Source: Bombus terrestris
Lineage: Eukaryota > Arthropoda > Insecta > Hymenoptera > Apidae
Reading direction: 5' to 3'
Assembly (NCBI RefSeq): GCF_910591885.1
Contig: NC_063271.1
Coordinates: forward strand, 11,649,001 to 11,713,000
Length of the DNA: 64,000 bases
Shown: piece after piece, positions 1-12,780 of the stretch
How positions within the stretch are numbered: position 1 is the stretch's first letter
Layout of the letters: the number at the start of each line of letters is the position of its first letter
Translations under genes and position numbers: made by a program
The notes under the pieces: generated by a model
Databases searched by the model: none
Seen by the model: the letters and a program-made list of their open reading frames with translations, nothing else
What the model was told of the DNA's origin: nothing

Positions 1-687
1 TTAATGGAAGTCTTACGAAATTTGGTATCCTATACCCTGAGGTAATCCTCTATGGGTTTTGTAGTTCCAGTCAGGTTCACCGTATTGGATTTGGACATTC
101 TGTGGCTTTCGACTAATTTTACACGGGGCTCGCGAATTTGTGCTTGTCACACAGTTCGAGGATTTTGGAATTTGATACAATGCAAGATTATTCGGCGTGA
201 TTTCGATGTACTACAAATATTTCGATAAACGAAAAGATTGTATAATAATTAAATGTTAGATTCATGTGATTCTTTTCCTAAATGCAAAGAATTTCAGAAA
301 CCCTCAAAATTTATATTGCTAACGAATGGCAACTGCAATGTGATTATGTTATTCTTGATCTTCGTTTTATTTCGGAGTACAATCTGTTCGACTTTGATCG
401 TATCACAAATTCAGGGAACGAATTTAGGCAAGTATATAGACAAGAATAAATGGACAAATAATGGAAATAGATGTCAATGAAATTAATAATAACAGTCACT
501 TAAGTTTTATTAATTATATATCCTTATGATACATGTGTAGTTTACTTACAATTAATAAATAATTGAAATTAATATTTTAACATTTAACACTGTTATTCGT
601 ACCCAATATTTTCACTGCCTGTCTGCTTATTTTTTCCCAACTGTACATACTTTGTAAAAGAAACGTTTTTAGAACACGAACATACAA
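1..687. other. A+T-rich non-coding stretch
   Basis: No gene or repeat family is recognised here. The only open frame is 75 codons at 253-480, with a hydrophobic stretch in its middle; it is short, isolated and in A+T-rich sequence, so I do not call it coding. Confidence 0.5.
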
Positions 688-880
688 CTAGACTATCGAT
701 ACTTTTATGAAAACTATAAAAGCGTGTAAATATAGAGAATGCACATGATATGGAAAAATATACATAAAATATCCAAAATAAAGTGCTCGTTAGAATATTC
801 AGTAGGTGAAATAAAATATAAATTTCACTTTTTTAGCTGCATCCATAAAGATATAAAACTGCATAAAAATATCCAATCTA
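688..880 (+). repeat. Dispersed A+T-rich inverted-terminus repeat, copy 1
   Basis: First of six copies of one repeat family in this window. It opens with CTAGACT near 688 and closes with a degraded inverse of the same end (GCATAAAAATATCCAATCTA, ending 880). The interior carries the family core, an AATGCAC(A/G)TGATATG-like block followed by AAAATATCCAAAATAAAGTG. The other copies are at 2396, 14333, 17140, 26562 and 48610. Short inverted ends, 190-220 bp length and no coding capacity suggest a non-autonomous DNA transposon. The superfamily is not determined. Confidence 0.6.
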
Positions 881-939
881 CATACATAACGCCATATAAC
901 CACCATCTCCGACGACAATCAAGAAACTGGTGATGTAAT

Positions 940-1345
940 TGACTAGTCGATAATCGAGGTGATCGTTACATGGCCGCTTATTACAGTAATCGCGAGGGTA
1001 CCGCAACAACGTGCCGTTAGAGCAGATCCGGTATCGGGACGGCTGACGAGTGGAGTTTGCCGCTTAAATGGAAGTTGGCTTAAGTTCTTAGCCGATCCTT
1101 GCCACTGGATATCGGCAAGTTCGCCTCGAGGTTTCACTCGAGGCACGCCTGGCAAACGACTCCCGCGCGGATTAACGCGCGGGGACCTCTTAATCCGCCA
1201 TCGAGATACTGGCAGCCTCTTCTCCTGCCGACTCCTCGCTCCTTTCGTCGCTGTTTGTCTGCTTGTAATTAAAACAACCCTTAAATAATCGACCGGCCGC
1301 GAACCGAGGTTATACGCTGCGCTCCCTCGCCCTTCGTCGGTTTAG
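940..1345. other. G+C island with three consecutive hairpins
   Basis: A CpG-rich block set in A+T-rich DNA. It contains three stem-forming inverted repeats in a row: GCCGAT (1091-1096) with ATCGGC (1111-1116); GCCTCGAG (1123-1130) with CTCGAGGC (1137-1144) across a 6-base loop; and CCCGCGCG (1162-1169) with CGCGCGGG (1176-1183) across the loop GATTAA. Open frames exist on both strands (959-1288 plus, 943-1155 minus), as expected from low stop density, and neither looks like a known protein. It could be a structured RNA or a regulatory element. Confidence 0.5.
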
Positions 1346-2395
1346 TGAACTCGACAGAATCGTGCTGAAAGTTTTGGAAACGATAAGGATGCTGGTTCGT
1401 CGACTTCCTTTTATCGACTTCAAAATTCTCTTTGGCATTTTTCTTCGGAGGTTTGTTGTTGTCTTGTTGTGTCGATGGCTTGATGTTTTTTATGTTGTTC
1501 CTAGAGAGGATTTTTACTGACGTTTGATGATGGTTCTCTGGTTTTATAGATGTGGTAATTTGATGGAAATGAGCGTTTTAGGAATGTACCTATATACGTA
1601 GCTGGGTATACTTCTATATAGAATATGTTTTTAGCGTTGTAAATGGTGAGGATGTTTGTAGGAATTTGGCGATGGCTTGTGGTAATGTGGAAGATAAGGA
1701 ATTTGTATAATTGAAGTCGGAAATTTATAAAAATGATAATTTTACAACTACATCCAGATCGAATTAATAATAAATTAAAATGAAGTTTATCCGTTTCGAC
1801 CAACCGATTGCTTTATTGCATTGAAGGATACTTTGATATAATTTGATTCGATTAATTTAATTTAATATTTAATAGTTCAATAACAGTAGATCCAAACTTG
1901 TCAATTGATACCTAAATTCCCGAGTAACTTGTTGACTTTCGTCTCGAAAATCGATAGAAAATAAATCTCATTCCCATCTCAGTAGCAGTTTCTTCTAATT
2001 AAATTCTAACGAATTTTCAGTTCAAAGAAGGAAGTCCCAAAATTCATCTGTAAAAACTATCTCTATCACGCAGGTTCGTTTGCTCAAGGCAAACGAAAGT
2101 AGCCAGCAGCTCTGACCAGAAAATTCCATTTGGGATTACTGAGTCAGTATGTTATCAGCTAAAAGAGCATAGAACAAAAACTGCTCTATTCTAGTGCACA
2201 ATTTTACCTTATCATTTTCCAATATAGATTCACAGATTTTTGCATTTCGAAGTTTTATTTTAGATGAAGATAATATTCTTATTCGTGGCCACTCTCGTTC
2301 ACAATTTCGAGTAGCTATCGTTATTTCCTACATTTTCGTTAAAAAGAAACTCAATTTTTTACTGAATTTTTCCTCTTTCATTTAACATAATTACC
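1346..2395. other. A+T-rich non-coding stretch
   Basis: Nothing is recognised. A 100-codon minus-strand frame at 1501-1803 has no family resemblance and lies in low-complexity A+T-rich sequence. Confidence 0.45.
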
Positions 2396-2600
2396 AAGCT
2401 GCGGATTTTTACGTACATCTATATTTTTGAAAATATTATTTAAAAAACAGGATCTTGGTAGAATATTCTCTACTAGATACCAAAGCATCATAGAAAATAC
2501 TATACTTTGATCATTTTATTCATTTTATACGCCATGTACATGCAAGTTCTGCAATTTTGCGCTTTCAAATTTTCAATACGCGTATAAAAATCTGCAACCT
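2396..2600 (-). repeat. Dispersed A+T-rich inverted-terminus repeat, copy 2
   Basis: The same family as 688-880 but in opposite orientation. On the minus strand it begins TTGCAGATTTTTATACGCG, continues through TTTGAAAGCGCAAAATTGCA and reaches the core GATCAAAGTATAGTAT. This matches the copy at 26562-26778 over most of its length. The other end is CTGCGGATTTTTACG at 2399-2413, showing the inverted termini clearly. No coding capacity. Confidence 0.6.
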
Positions 2601-2769
2601 GATAATAATAATTTGTCACTAAATTTTGATTATTTCATCTACAAAATTCTTTCAGCTTCGTTCGGTACAATTGTTTAAAAAAATTCAACGTCATCCAACT
2701 ATAATCCTACTTTCCAGAAAAATTAAATATTCTATCACAGAGATAGGTTTTTCATCGATCCGTACGAGA

Positions 2770-3130
2770 ATTTACACTACGTCGACGCCACGACTAGGAA
2801 AAACGCGAGAATTGCTCGGACGAAGATCTAGTTGGACACGAATTTCCAGCAATACAAGATCGAAGAGCTGTCGAACACGTGGCTGCAAACGAAGCGAGGC
2901 GTACAAGCGAATTCCGTGTCGCGTCGTCGCGTCGTCGGAAAGTTTATTCTCTTTGCCGAAGCGGACTTATTGCGAGCGAACTTGTCACCAGCTACAGCTG
3001 CAATTCCTTTTCTCTTTCTCACTCGATCAGCCTTCTCTTTTTCCCGTGCCGCGTGAACGGTATTTGTTATAGTGTCGCGGCGGTCGCGAAAGTATTCCTA
3101 CCTGATCACGTCCGGTAGAGTCTTCGACGA
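2770..3130. other. G+C island, non-coding
   Basis: A CpG-rich block open in several frames at once (2626-3072, 2832-3056 and 2879-3118 on plus, 2828-3022 on minus). Translations on different frames are equally Arg/Ser-rich and share no domain with a known protein, the usual pattern of a stop-poor non-coding island. Candidate regulatory DNA only. Confidence 0.4.
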
Positions 3131-3890
3131 GTTTCCGGGAGAAGTTTAATTAAAATCAAAGTCACGTGAAACGACGTTCCGGAAAGAGGAAATACGATTT
3201 GACTGTCGACGAACAAAGAGATTTATCATGTCTGTTTCGTTGGGAGAAAGGAGAAAGAAGGTTACTACGTGATGTGTCGAGGATGTGACAACTCGAGGAA
3301 GGATTATTAAATTTGTTTGTCTTGCTTTCAGAAGTAAAGTCACGTTAAAGATAATGATATAATTTCAGTTTGCTGAGGATTTTTTTAACATTTGAAAAGT
3401 AGTTCTTTAATTTTGGTCATTCTAGTATTACTTTTTAGTTCTTCTTGGTTTTGGTATTTCTTTCTTGTCGATTGTTATTACTCTTATTTCCATCGAACGT
3501 ACGTCGTACGAATCCTCGTACTTTGCTGCTTTCAAGAATACTTGTTGAATATAACGAATGATTAATCTACGTCGATTCGATATTTTATTTCGATTAATTT
3601 TCTTCGATTTCGATATTTCAACCGTGCTACACGTTAATTTAATGAAAATACATCAACGTAGATACATTATCAATCGGAAAAATATAAGAGTATATTGAAA
3701 TTCGAAATAGCTTTTAAAAGTTCATTGACTGTGAACTAGATAAAATTAAATATCAGATGCTATTTGGAGCGTAAAGTACGTTATGAATCAAACCTCGGCA
3801 TCTTTACATTTCCTTCAGGACCAACAACGAAAAAGAAAAATCGCAACTTCCATTTCAAGTTAAATACAAGAAGACATCTCGAACTGAACT
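3131..3890. other. A+T-rich non-coding stretch
   Basis: No gene or repeat is recognised. The sequence has many TCGAT-type motifs but no clear array. Confidence 0.4.
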
Positions 3891-4345
3891 TGTCCAATCG
3901 CCGCGGAACAATCGGGCCTCTGCGATGAAAAGAGGCGTTCGCCAGAGGGGTAATTAATTTTTAGCCACGTTCAAAGGCAATCTCGCTCACGCGAAACAGC
4001 TTATGGCGGCGAGGAGCCGTTTTCCGGCCGGGGCTCCGAGAAATTCATCATCGCCAATGCGGAATAGATTAATGTCGCCTCTCGCGGCTATAGCGAGGAA
4101 GGGAGTAGCTTTCATCCTCGTCAATGCTGGAAACTTCCAGGCTCTGCCACTCAGCAAGTTAGGACCAGGCCGCTAAATTACTTCGAATCGAGTTGCTCTC
4201 AAAGGGGTCCCCGCCTCTTCCTCTTCGTCGTCCTTCTCCTTCGTCATACCTGACCTAACTGTCCTCCAGCCTGCGTCGTAATTCCACAGCCAGGGTTACC
4301 AACCGATCGAAATTGCGAGTCGCGATGCTTCTCGATTGAGTTAAA
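3891..4345. other. G+C island, non-coding
   Basis: A long, sharply bounded G+C island with high CpG and several TTAATT or TAATTA cores embedded in it, the mixed composition typical of homeodomain-rich regulatory blocks. No open frame of note crosses it. Function is inferred from composition only. Confidence 0.4.
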
Positions 4346-6060
4346 CTGCGTAGCTTAAGAGGAGAAAAAAAGCGGAGACAGGGATTAGAGAGATTGTTGA
4401 TGAAGGAAATTGGAAGATAAATTAGTTGCGAAGATTCAAGGTACGATCGAATACGACTGGTATCGAGGTTCAGAATTTCGAGCAGATATCTGAGAGAAGC
4501 GAATCTTGATGCTGGAAGGTTGCGTTTAAGGTCTTTGAGATCTTATCCTGGGATTTTCTAGCTTTTCTTTTCTTGCAACCTATACATGTCGGTTATAATA
4601 TTCGAGATTCTTTTTCTCAGTGTTGTCTGAGATTTCTGGAAGATTCTGGCGAGGGTTCGAACTCCGATTGAAATTCTTACAATGTTAGTCGAACGTTCAA
4701 ATTCAAATGTCATTTTTCGACTTTGCATACCTATGAATGACAAAGAAGAAACAAGATACTCAAAGAAGCAGATAACAGAAATTAATTCACCGATCAATTG
4801 TTAAAGAATTATTAAAGCATTTTTAAAAAGCATAAATTTATATCCTACACTGCAAAATATCATCCACATTTCTCACCTGATCATTTTAATAAAATTCTTC
4901 CATCAACAATTTCGAAAGAATCTCATCCCTGGTTCTCTTTTTCCGTGTAGAAGCAGGCAGGAACGTAAAAAGAGGAACGAAAGGGGGATTCCTACAAGTT
5001 CTAAAAAGATCGCGCGATAACACTTGGCGAGGAAAGGAAACTCGTCGTCGTGAGAGCGATCGGAGCCCTCGTTCCCTATTCCAGTAGCACGATCGCTTCG
5101 CCAGTTATTTGAGACGTTGGTTTCGGCGTGTACCCGGCATGGAAACCACGTTGCAGGCATTACTTTCGTCCGGGACGTCGGTCGACCCTATTCTCGAAGC
5201 AGGCTCGCGTGCTCGCGCCGCATTGTTCGCGACTTTCTCGCCGATCCACCCGCGTTTTCCGAGTTCTTGCCGTGGCCGATATCGCGGTAGAAATTACGAG
5301 GCGTACGCGATGCGTTCGCTGCCCTTCTTCGCGCGAAAAACGAGCCCGCTTTTCCAAATTAACGAGCGATTTTTGTATCATTGAAACAGATTCTTTTTTG
5401 TACACGCTACTGATACGTATTTAAAGATATTTATTTATGGTTTTTTTACTTTATTTTTATTCCGATAAAGTATACTTTCAATGATAAGATATTAATAAAA
5501 ATTGGCAGGATATATTTTTATCAACATATATATGTATATTTCTTTATTTTAAGTAAGTTACCTTTGTTCGTTAAATATTATTTGACTCGGTACGTTATCT
5601 TATTCGTAACGTGGAGTAACGTATATCAGACAGTGTTGAAAATTTCAGGCTTGCAATTGAAATTGCTTAAGTTGTAATTTATCGACGAGGCTGGGCTCCT
5701 TTGAGGTCGGATGATTCAGGGTGGAATAAATTCGCGGAGATTTGTAGAGGTAGAAGAATTGAATGGCTAGAAGTTTAATTAATTAGGAGGTCGGTGTTAC
5801 TTTAGAAGGCTATTGGCGAGGAAATGGGGGAATCTGAGGATGATTTATTTCTTGAGAAGAATAATGTGTTTGAAATTACGATGCTCCCTTTTCTTCTCAA
5901 GAAATTCGGTCACACATCCAACATTTATTTAATAAATGTTACATCTTCGTTTTCATTTATCCAATATCAAATATTCAAATTCTCTTCTTTTTATATTACA
6001 TCAATTAATATAACAAGAATTGATAAAGTGTAAATTCTTCAGAGAAATTAAGAATTTACT
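4346..6060. other. Mixed stretch with a G+C island at about 5031-5345
   Basis: The outer parts are A+T-rich and hold nothing recognised. The island near 5031-5345 is open on plus (5109-5384, 5128-5424) and minus (5160-5405, 4903-5160) at once, so none of these frames is called. A tRNA T-loop look-alike at 4654-4664 has no matching arms. Confidence 0.4.
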
Positions 6061-6310
6061 GATAAAACGGACAAGCCTGGAAAAATTCTAGTCTTTCTCC
6101 GGCTTGATCCTCACTGGTGTATTGCTGGCGAGTGGTTAGAGGCGTGCATAAACAGAGGGGCTGCATCGATCTGGCCCCGTCGGCCATATCCGGAACGGGG
6201 GCATAATTCAACAACGGCCACAAGGGAATCCCCGTGGCGAAACTTCGAAAATCCGTGCAACCAGTTCGCATGCGAATTGGCCGGCAAACGTCGGCGTTAA
6301 TCACCGTTCA
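6061..6310. other. G+C island, non-coding
   Basis: A compact G+C-rich block with CpG clusters, beginning and ending abruptly. The 82-codon minus-strand frame at 6056-6304 matches its extent simply because stops are rare here. No protein family is recognised. Confidence 0.35.
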
Positions 6311-8555
6311 GCTAGCCACGGATTAACGATATCCACCACTAACCCACATTCTTTATTTCCTCGCCTGTAGGACCGAAATATCTTTGCGGCAGAGTTTGTA
6401 CGCGCCCCTAAATTCGTGGTTGCAAGCTTGAGGAATTCCTCGCGGGTCGATGGCTTTCGAGATCCTGAGGATCATCTTTGAAATTCTTTAGCGTAAGTGT
6501 CTCTTCGTTTAGCACTTTGACAGCGCAACAAAATGTCGAATAATTCGGAATAAACGGTTGAAGATTATTAAAAAGAGATTTTAATAGTTGATTATAAAAT
6601 TGTATACTCTACAGTTAAGTGTCTTAACCTAAAAATACCAGTTGAGTGTTAAAGGATTTTGAAAGAAAATGCATTTTGCTTTCTAATCGCTGTATGAATG
6701 TAATGCTATATTACTTCAAACTCATCCATTACTTTCGGAAGATTTCTTAATCTTCTTACGATGATGTATAATTAGTACATATTTAATCTTCTAAAATTGA
6801 AATAATTAGCTTAGAGATTAAACCGTCGTCTGCAACCTTTCTAATAACACCATCTGCATACTGGCTCGTTTATGACCATGCAGTTTTCCTTAGGTTTCTG
6901 TATTCCAAAAAATCTTGAAAAATTCTTGAATACTCTTCCACGTTTCTAGAATATTATGCTATGGTATTTAGTGCTACGCGTTACCGTAATTCTCTCAAGC
7001 AAAGCAAAATTGAAACAAAAATATGAGAAAAATTAAAAATTATTTAAAATTATTGGTCGATGACGACCCAGTATTCAGATGGAGCGTTAATTTCAACTCA
7101 TTGTCAAGAATTTATATTATTCCAATATTAATTTTTATCGACAAGATAAAATAAGATATTGACAGACATATTACGATCTAGGATAATTATCTTTCGTTTC
7201 AATTTAAAAGTAACATATATGTACGCTTCTCTCATTTCATTTAAAATATTAGTATTTCGAACATTTTTTCGAAATTACTAATAACAAAAGTTTCATAAAC
7301 TACAAGATTTATAAGCCGGTCAGTTCGCGCACAAATAAACGAAAACTAAGCTCGTATAATCTCCGACGAACGAAGAGAATTATTGAGAAAAAAAGAGACA
7401 AGGGATTAGCTTAATTAAAGAGAAAGCGATCGACGAAGACCACCTAACTCGACGTCGTGCCGTTCGCCATGTTGTTGCCTATCCCTTTTTTAATTATCAC
7501 CCTTTATCTGCTGCAATTCTTCCGCTAGCTTTTCCAAGCCATCGTAGCAGGCTACAAACACCAAATCTCCATTCTCAGTTTTCTCGACCTTATTCGCAGA
7601 GGATGATCCCTGCGAATAATAAATTGAATCTCGGTCTCATCCCTGGTTAGAGGGAGGAGAAGGGCACTTTCGGATGAATCTCTAACGAGCAGGCACTTCT
7701 GGAAACGAGGGAACGGGAGACGAACGGCTGAAAAGGTAGACGATTCACCGAGGAACAAAAAGAACCGGTGAAAAAATAGACAAATATCGATCGCTTTGTT
7801 ACGGAATTTTTGAGCAAATAACACGGATAAATGTGGTACACCTGGAAGAGGGAATTTTAGAATTTAGTAAAATTGAATTAATATTCGATTGGCAATTAAG
7901 CACGAAGAAAAATGATCTGTGTAGAACGTAGGTGGTAGATTAATCAGAAGAAAAGCGAAAATTTATTGGCATCGAAAGGAGTTTTAACCGAAGTAATTTG
8001 GAAATTTGAAAAGAGGAGAATTTATTCCAAGTTTACGCTTGCAACTCCATTTAAATTTATACAATTCTTCTCAAATTTATTTAATTCGTTCGAATTTATA
8101 TGATTCTGTGAAATGTTTCATTATATCTGTATAGAGAACTATTTGTTATTAATTTATTTGAGCGTATTTTATATCGAAATGAGATTCATTCACATATAGA
8201 ATTATAATTTTCATAACGAAAATTGTTAACGTCGATTAATCTGTATGCTGTTATGAATAATCTAATGCGAAAGATTAATAGAAAAAAGAAGCAATAAACA
8301 AAGAATGGAATATTATTGTAGAAATTGTACTCTCTTAAAACACGATATCTTAAAATATATAAAACTTTTCAAAGATGAGAAAAAAGAAAAGAAAAGGTAC
8401 CGAGGGACAGAAGGAGATTTCGTTATATAGTACTACGAAGAAAGGTATAAAAGCTAGAAGGTGGAAAAGGCAATAACTATAGGGGGAACGAGATACGACA
8501 GGTTTCGATTTAAACTCGACCAGCCTTCGTTCGATTAAATTGTGAGTTCCATTCA
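6311..8555. other. A+T-rich non-coding stretch
   Basis: Two kilobases with no gene, transposon end or tandem array that I can support. The overlapping minus-strand frames at 7552-7824 and 7647-7841 are in different frames and read as chance. Confidence 0.4.
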
Positions 8556-8825
8556 GGCCGTTCTCGCGATGTATTTCTACGGTGGTCGATAGCGTGGCGT
8601 CGATTCGGGTTTCTGCCGATTAAGCGGAAGCTGCGGACCGCTCGATTTCGAGACTACGTTTCCGCCGCGTCGAACTTCTTGTGCGGCACCGTACTAACCG
8701 ATAACCGTGCTCAGAGCAAATTAAATTTACGTCCACGTACCTATATCGGGGACACCCTTTGTCCGCGAAATTTGAATATAAAACCGTGCACGTAATTCGA
8801 ACCCAGCGTCGCAGGACCTACGAAG
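8556..8825. other. G+C island, non-coding
   Basis: A CpG-rich block (many TCGA and CCG runs) between A+T-rich flanks and without a long open frame, so coding is unlikely. Candidate conserved non-coding element. Confidence 0.4.
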
Positions 8826-10349
8826 ATGGAGTTTGGTGTCTTGGCACAATTGTATTTGCCATTTGCGAATTGGAAACGAGGGAATACTTTTGAAAGGAAA
8901 TTTCATTGCGATCTCAATATTGGAACGATCGCGTTACATGATGAAATTTCTTTCAATAATCCTATTTGATTCTGATTTGAAGATGTGGTTTTTAGGTAAC
9001 TTAATCCTTCGATTACCGGAGCTCAGATTATAATGCAATATGAGAAATTTGCTAATATTTATTTCTATTTATATGAAATAACATGGTTTCGAAATAGGTG
9101 TATGTGAAATATTTTTCTTTAGGATTTTGATGAAAGAATGTTACATTTTACCAAAAAAAAAGGGAAAACATTTGAAAAATAAACGAGAATCAAACATGGA
9201 ACGCACAATTTGTTCGTATTATAAGTAGAATAAATAGAAGGTAGGATCTGTTGGTGCTTGTGAAAATTGGAGTTCTGAGTTTGGAATTGCTTTTAGTATC
9301 ATAGATCTATGTTTTTTCAGAACGATATCGTACCATAAAAAATATATTAATCTGTACACGAGGTTAAATCTATATAATTATGTAGCAATAATTATTATTT
9401 TCAATTATTAATTAACTTTTACAGTTGAAAACATTTCTACGATCGTCACATCCAACTAATAATTTATTCATTAACTCACGTATCTCTTTATGAACCTAAA
9501 TTCCCGATTATCCTCTGTTTTTGCGGCAACAAAGCGTCAATTAAAATTCGAATTGTATGAGGAAAGCGTTCTATAGCGACGGGGAAGTATAATACATTTC
9601 TCCTTCGACGTCCGAATTAATGGCCGCCGACGGTGAGATTAGCAAACCGGATCGGAATAAAAACGCGCGGCGAACGGCGTCGAACTGCTCCCGACATTAT
9701 TACGACGCCGCGCCGGTATAAATGAAATTTTCCAGCGAAGTAATTTCACAGAACGACGAATTCTTTTGATTAATGGCAAACCGTTGCTCTGCCGCGACTC
9801 TCGCGATCTCGCGAAGACCTCGCCACGTTCAGAAAGGACACGTACTTACTTTGTAGTTACGGACGCGGAAAAACTCATTGAGGAAATTTAATAGGTTTTC
9901 CGCGAGCAGGCCAAAGAACCGTTTTACGCGTTCTGCTGCTGGAACGTTTTGTTAACTGTACGATCGCGTGAAACGAAAGAAAATGAGTAATGATTTTCGT
10001 TCTCTTTATTTTTCGAGAATTCCTCGGTTCTTGCGTTTCAGTTCTTTCAATCATTTGCTTGACAAGATGATTTAAGCGAGCTTGGAAATTAAATGGCAAT
10101 AGGTGAGATATACCAATTTTCAGATTAGTATAGTTTTTCGAAGGATATAAATGTACATTATCGACCGAACATTTTTGATTACTTTTTTCATTGCCTCAAT
10201 GCTGAATCTCCTGCTAAGTTTTGTTTTATTAATCTTTAACTAATTCCAGTGGCTAATGAAAATATTCAAACGCTTTTATATTATGTGTATTTATAGGAAA
10301 CTTTTTAAAATTTTATTAACACTGTACTATCGTAGTTATAATAGTACAA
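8826..10349. other. A+T-rich stretch with a G+C island at about 9601-9825
   Basis: The island at 9601-9825 is dense in CpG and has no coding frame. Flanking sequence is A+T-rich, with a short A run at 9155. No gene or repeat is recognised. Confidence 0.4.
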
Positions 10350-10778
10350 TTTGACACCAATCCGAAAATGTATGTAGAAGTTACAAGACGTTTATCGCAA
10401 ACATACACTTAGTGAAAGATTAGTGTACAGCATGAATAGCAGTCATAAATATACAGTTAGTGCCAGAGATACAGAGACAACATTTTTCCTTACTAATATA
10501 ATGAATAATCAATTGTTCAAATACTTTGTTCATTTTTATAAAGTTTATGTTTCCAATAAATATGCTGTAACTTCTGTATACATCTTCAGATCCATTTCAA
10601 GTTTTACTATTATAATCACGATATATTTGTCTCGTCACTGTTAATGAGGTTTCAAAACGATTCGATAGTATTTTTATTGCAATAAATTTTAATAAACGTT
10701 GTACGTATAATATATACATAACGTATGTTCATAACAAGGTTCTAAGAATGTTCGAATACTTTCGTGAGTCATTGTGAG
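10350..10778 (+). mobile_element. Tc-like miniature element, family T, copy A
   Basis: It shares an interior block (AATAAATATGCTGTAACTTC, 10555-10574) with copy C at 40671-41093 (CAGTAAATATCTTGTAACTC). It ends in the same kind of right terminus, TTCGAATACTTTCGTGAGTC (10751-10770). That terminus resembles Tc1-type ends, which often contain a GAAAGTATTCGAAC-like motif. The left boundary is degraded and set by length comparison with copy C, so it is approximate. The 73-codon frame at 10423-10644 inside it is not a transposase. Confidence 0.5.
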
Positions 10779-12780
10779 TAATAAACGTATTTCTCTTTGA
10801 TGAAATTGACTCAAAATCTCGAAACACGAAAAGAAATATGTTTCTATTATTAAGAATTTGCGAAAAAAAATTTAACGAATCGATTATTTGTCTTATCAAA
10901 TCGATATTGACTTCGTAGAATCAAGGACTCGAGGGATAGACGTTCTCGCACGATCTCACTGGATATGAATACGTACCGAACAGCGAATAGATAGGGATCC
11001 TTCTCGGAGGAATTTAATATTTCATGGCGGAAGATTTGAGTTAATTCGACAGAGAAAAGGACGTCGGGAATACAAATTATTCTTGCAGTCGCATTCGAGT
11101 TCCGTGAGACTGTTCGCGATAAGATGTTCTATAGGCTCGCGTCGAATTTTTCTTTCGAAGAGAAAAAAGAAGAAGCACGACAAGAAAGTTTCTCGTTGCC
11201 CTTGGCTGTGTCTTTCAGAAAATTAGAATCGTTCTCATCCGACCCGTGGAAGGTTACCCTGCGTTACGTGTCTCTACCTCTCCGCGGCAATGAATAAATT
11301 TGCCTGAAAAAGTAACGAGCACAGTGAACCTGCGACACGATGCACCCTCCACTTTTCACCGAGAACACTCATCCCTGCGATTCGAGGCTGGAAATTGCAA
11401 GCAATTGCGGGACTCGTTGACGCACGACTCTGCTGATGGAATCTTCTCAAGGCGTTGGGATATTGGCAGGAGCTTGGTTAGAATCGGTAGTTGAAATTTA
11501 AATAGATAGCGATGCAATTACCGTGGAATTAGATGATGTTAGAAATGTTATAGAGTTTTCTTCTAGTTTCCTGTGATCCTTGTTTAAATCCTTCGCAATA
11601 GAATGCTTTTTGGATAGCGGGGAAACTTTTCTTATTAAGTTATTAATGATAAAAACACTTTTTCAAATGTTAAGTAAGACATTTCTCGTTTTATTTAATT
11701 ATATTAGCTTTGTTTAATTCTTTCGAAATTAATAATTATATTAATAATTGATAATAAAAAAGGACATTTTTTTATGCTTTTGTAAAAAATGTCATAAGAA
11801 TTCGAATGTGTTCGTTGCCTAATTATTAATTATTTGGCTTATCGTATCAACCAGCAAGCTAAAATTAAAAAGAATATTGATCTTATCCCGAATTGATACG
11901 AGTCTTGCTATTTTGATTCGCCAAATCCTAAAATAGGATTTTATAATTTGTGACGAAGATTAAGATATGACGAATAGAAACTGAACATTCATCGATCATG
12001 AGGTATCAGGAGTACCATCAATAATATCTTTCACCAAGCCATCTAATACTAAATTTCAATTTCGTTTATGAATATACCCAGAAGATTTATTGGAAACGCT
12101 ACGAATTAGCTAAAATCAACACGTACTAGTCGATAACTCACCAGCCATTGATTGCATGATTAACATATAGTACAAATATTCCCATATCGAATATATGTAC
12201 AATTTTCAGTGTAAATCACGGCAAGTGCCTTCATACTACCAGCAATCCCAAATGATATATTCACCCTCTGCTGCAGGTAAATCACCGATCCATCCGTCAT
12301 ATAACAAATTATTTACATACTATTATCATACATGAAAATTTCCAACTAACCATTTACTCCTTTTCAATTCTACTTATCGTCGATCCCATCCCAAATGAGA
12401 GTCGGCCTGTTAACCTATCAAGAGATGAAAGGTTGCATTCACATGACATTTAATCTGCAACATCTTTCAAACAATTGGAATTTTAATCATTACTAAATTT
12501 TATTTCCAGCCACTAGATCACGGACTTTTGCAGATACATTTGCAAGGAACGTGGCATTTTTCGAAGTTAAAACACACGTATTTTTTAATTTAACAGGTCC
12601 TTTTCATTTTCGATAATGCGATATTGCAATCCTTCAGTTTGACCTTAAATTGGAATTAAATCAGAAAATCAATAAAAATCTATTTATCATACATTTCTTA
12701 CGTGGTCTTTGTCTGTAAGCTGCTTTATTTATGTGTTTCAAAAATGTTTACGCAATTTTTAAGGATAATTAAAACTGTTT
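10779..12780. other. Mostly A+T-rich non-coding stretch
   Basis: A modest G+C rise at about 10920-11420 has no recognised content. The rest is A+T-rich, and no repeat family in this window recurs here. Confidence 0.4.

Noticed and set aside
2626..3072. 148-codon plus-strand frame, the longest in the window
   Set aside because: It begins in A+T-rich DNA and runs into a G+C island where two other plus frames and one minus frame are also open. The product is Arg/Ser/Thr-rich with no recognisable domain.
4640..4670. tRNA T-loop look-alike (GGGTTCGAACTCC)
   Set aside because: No acceptor, D or anticodon arm can be folded around it.
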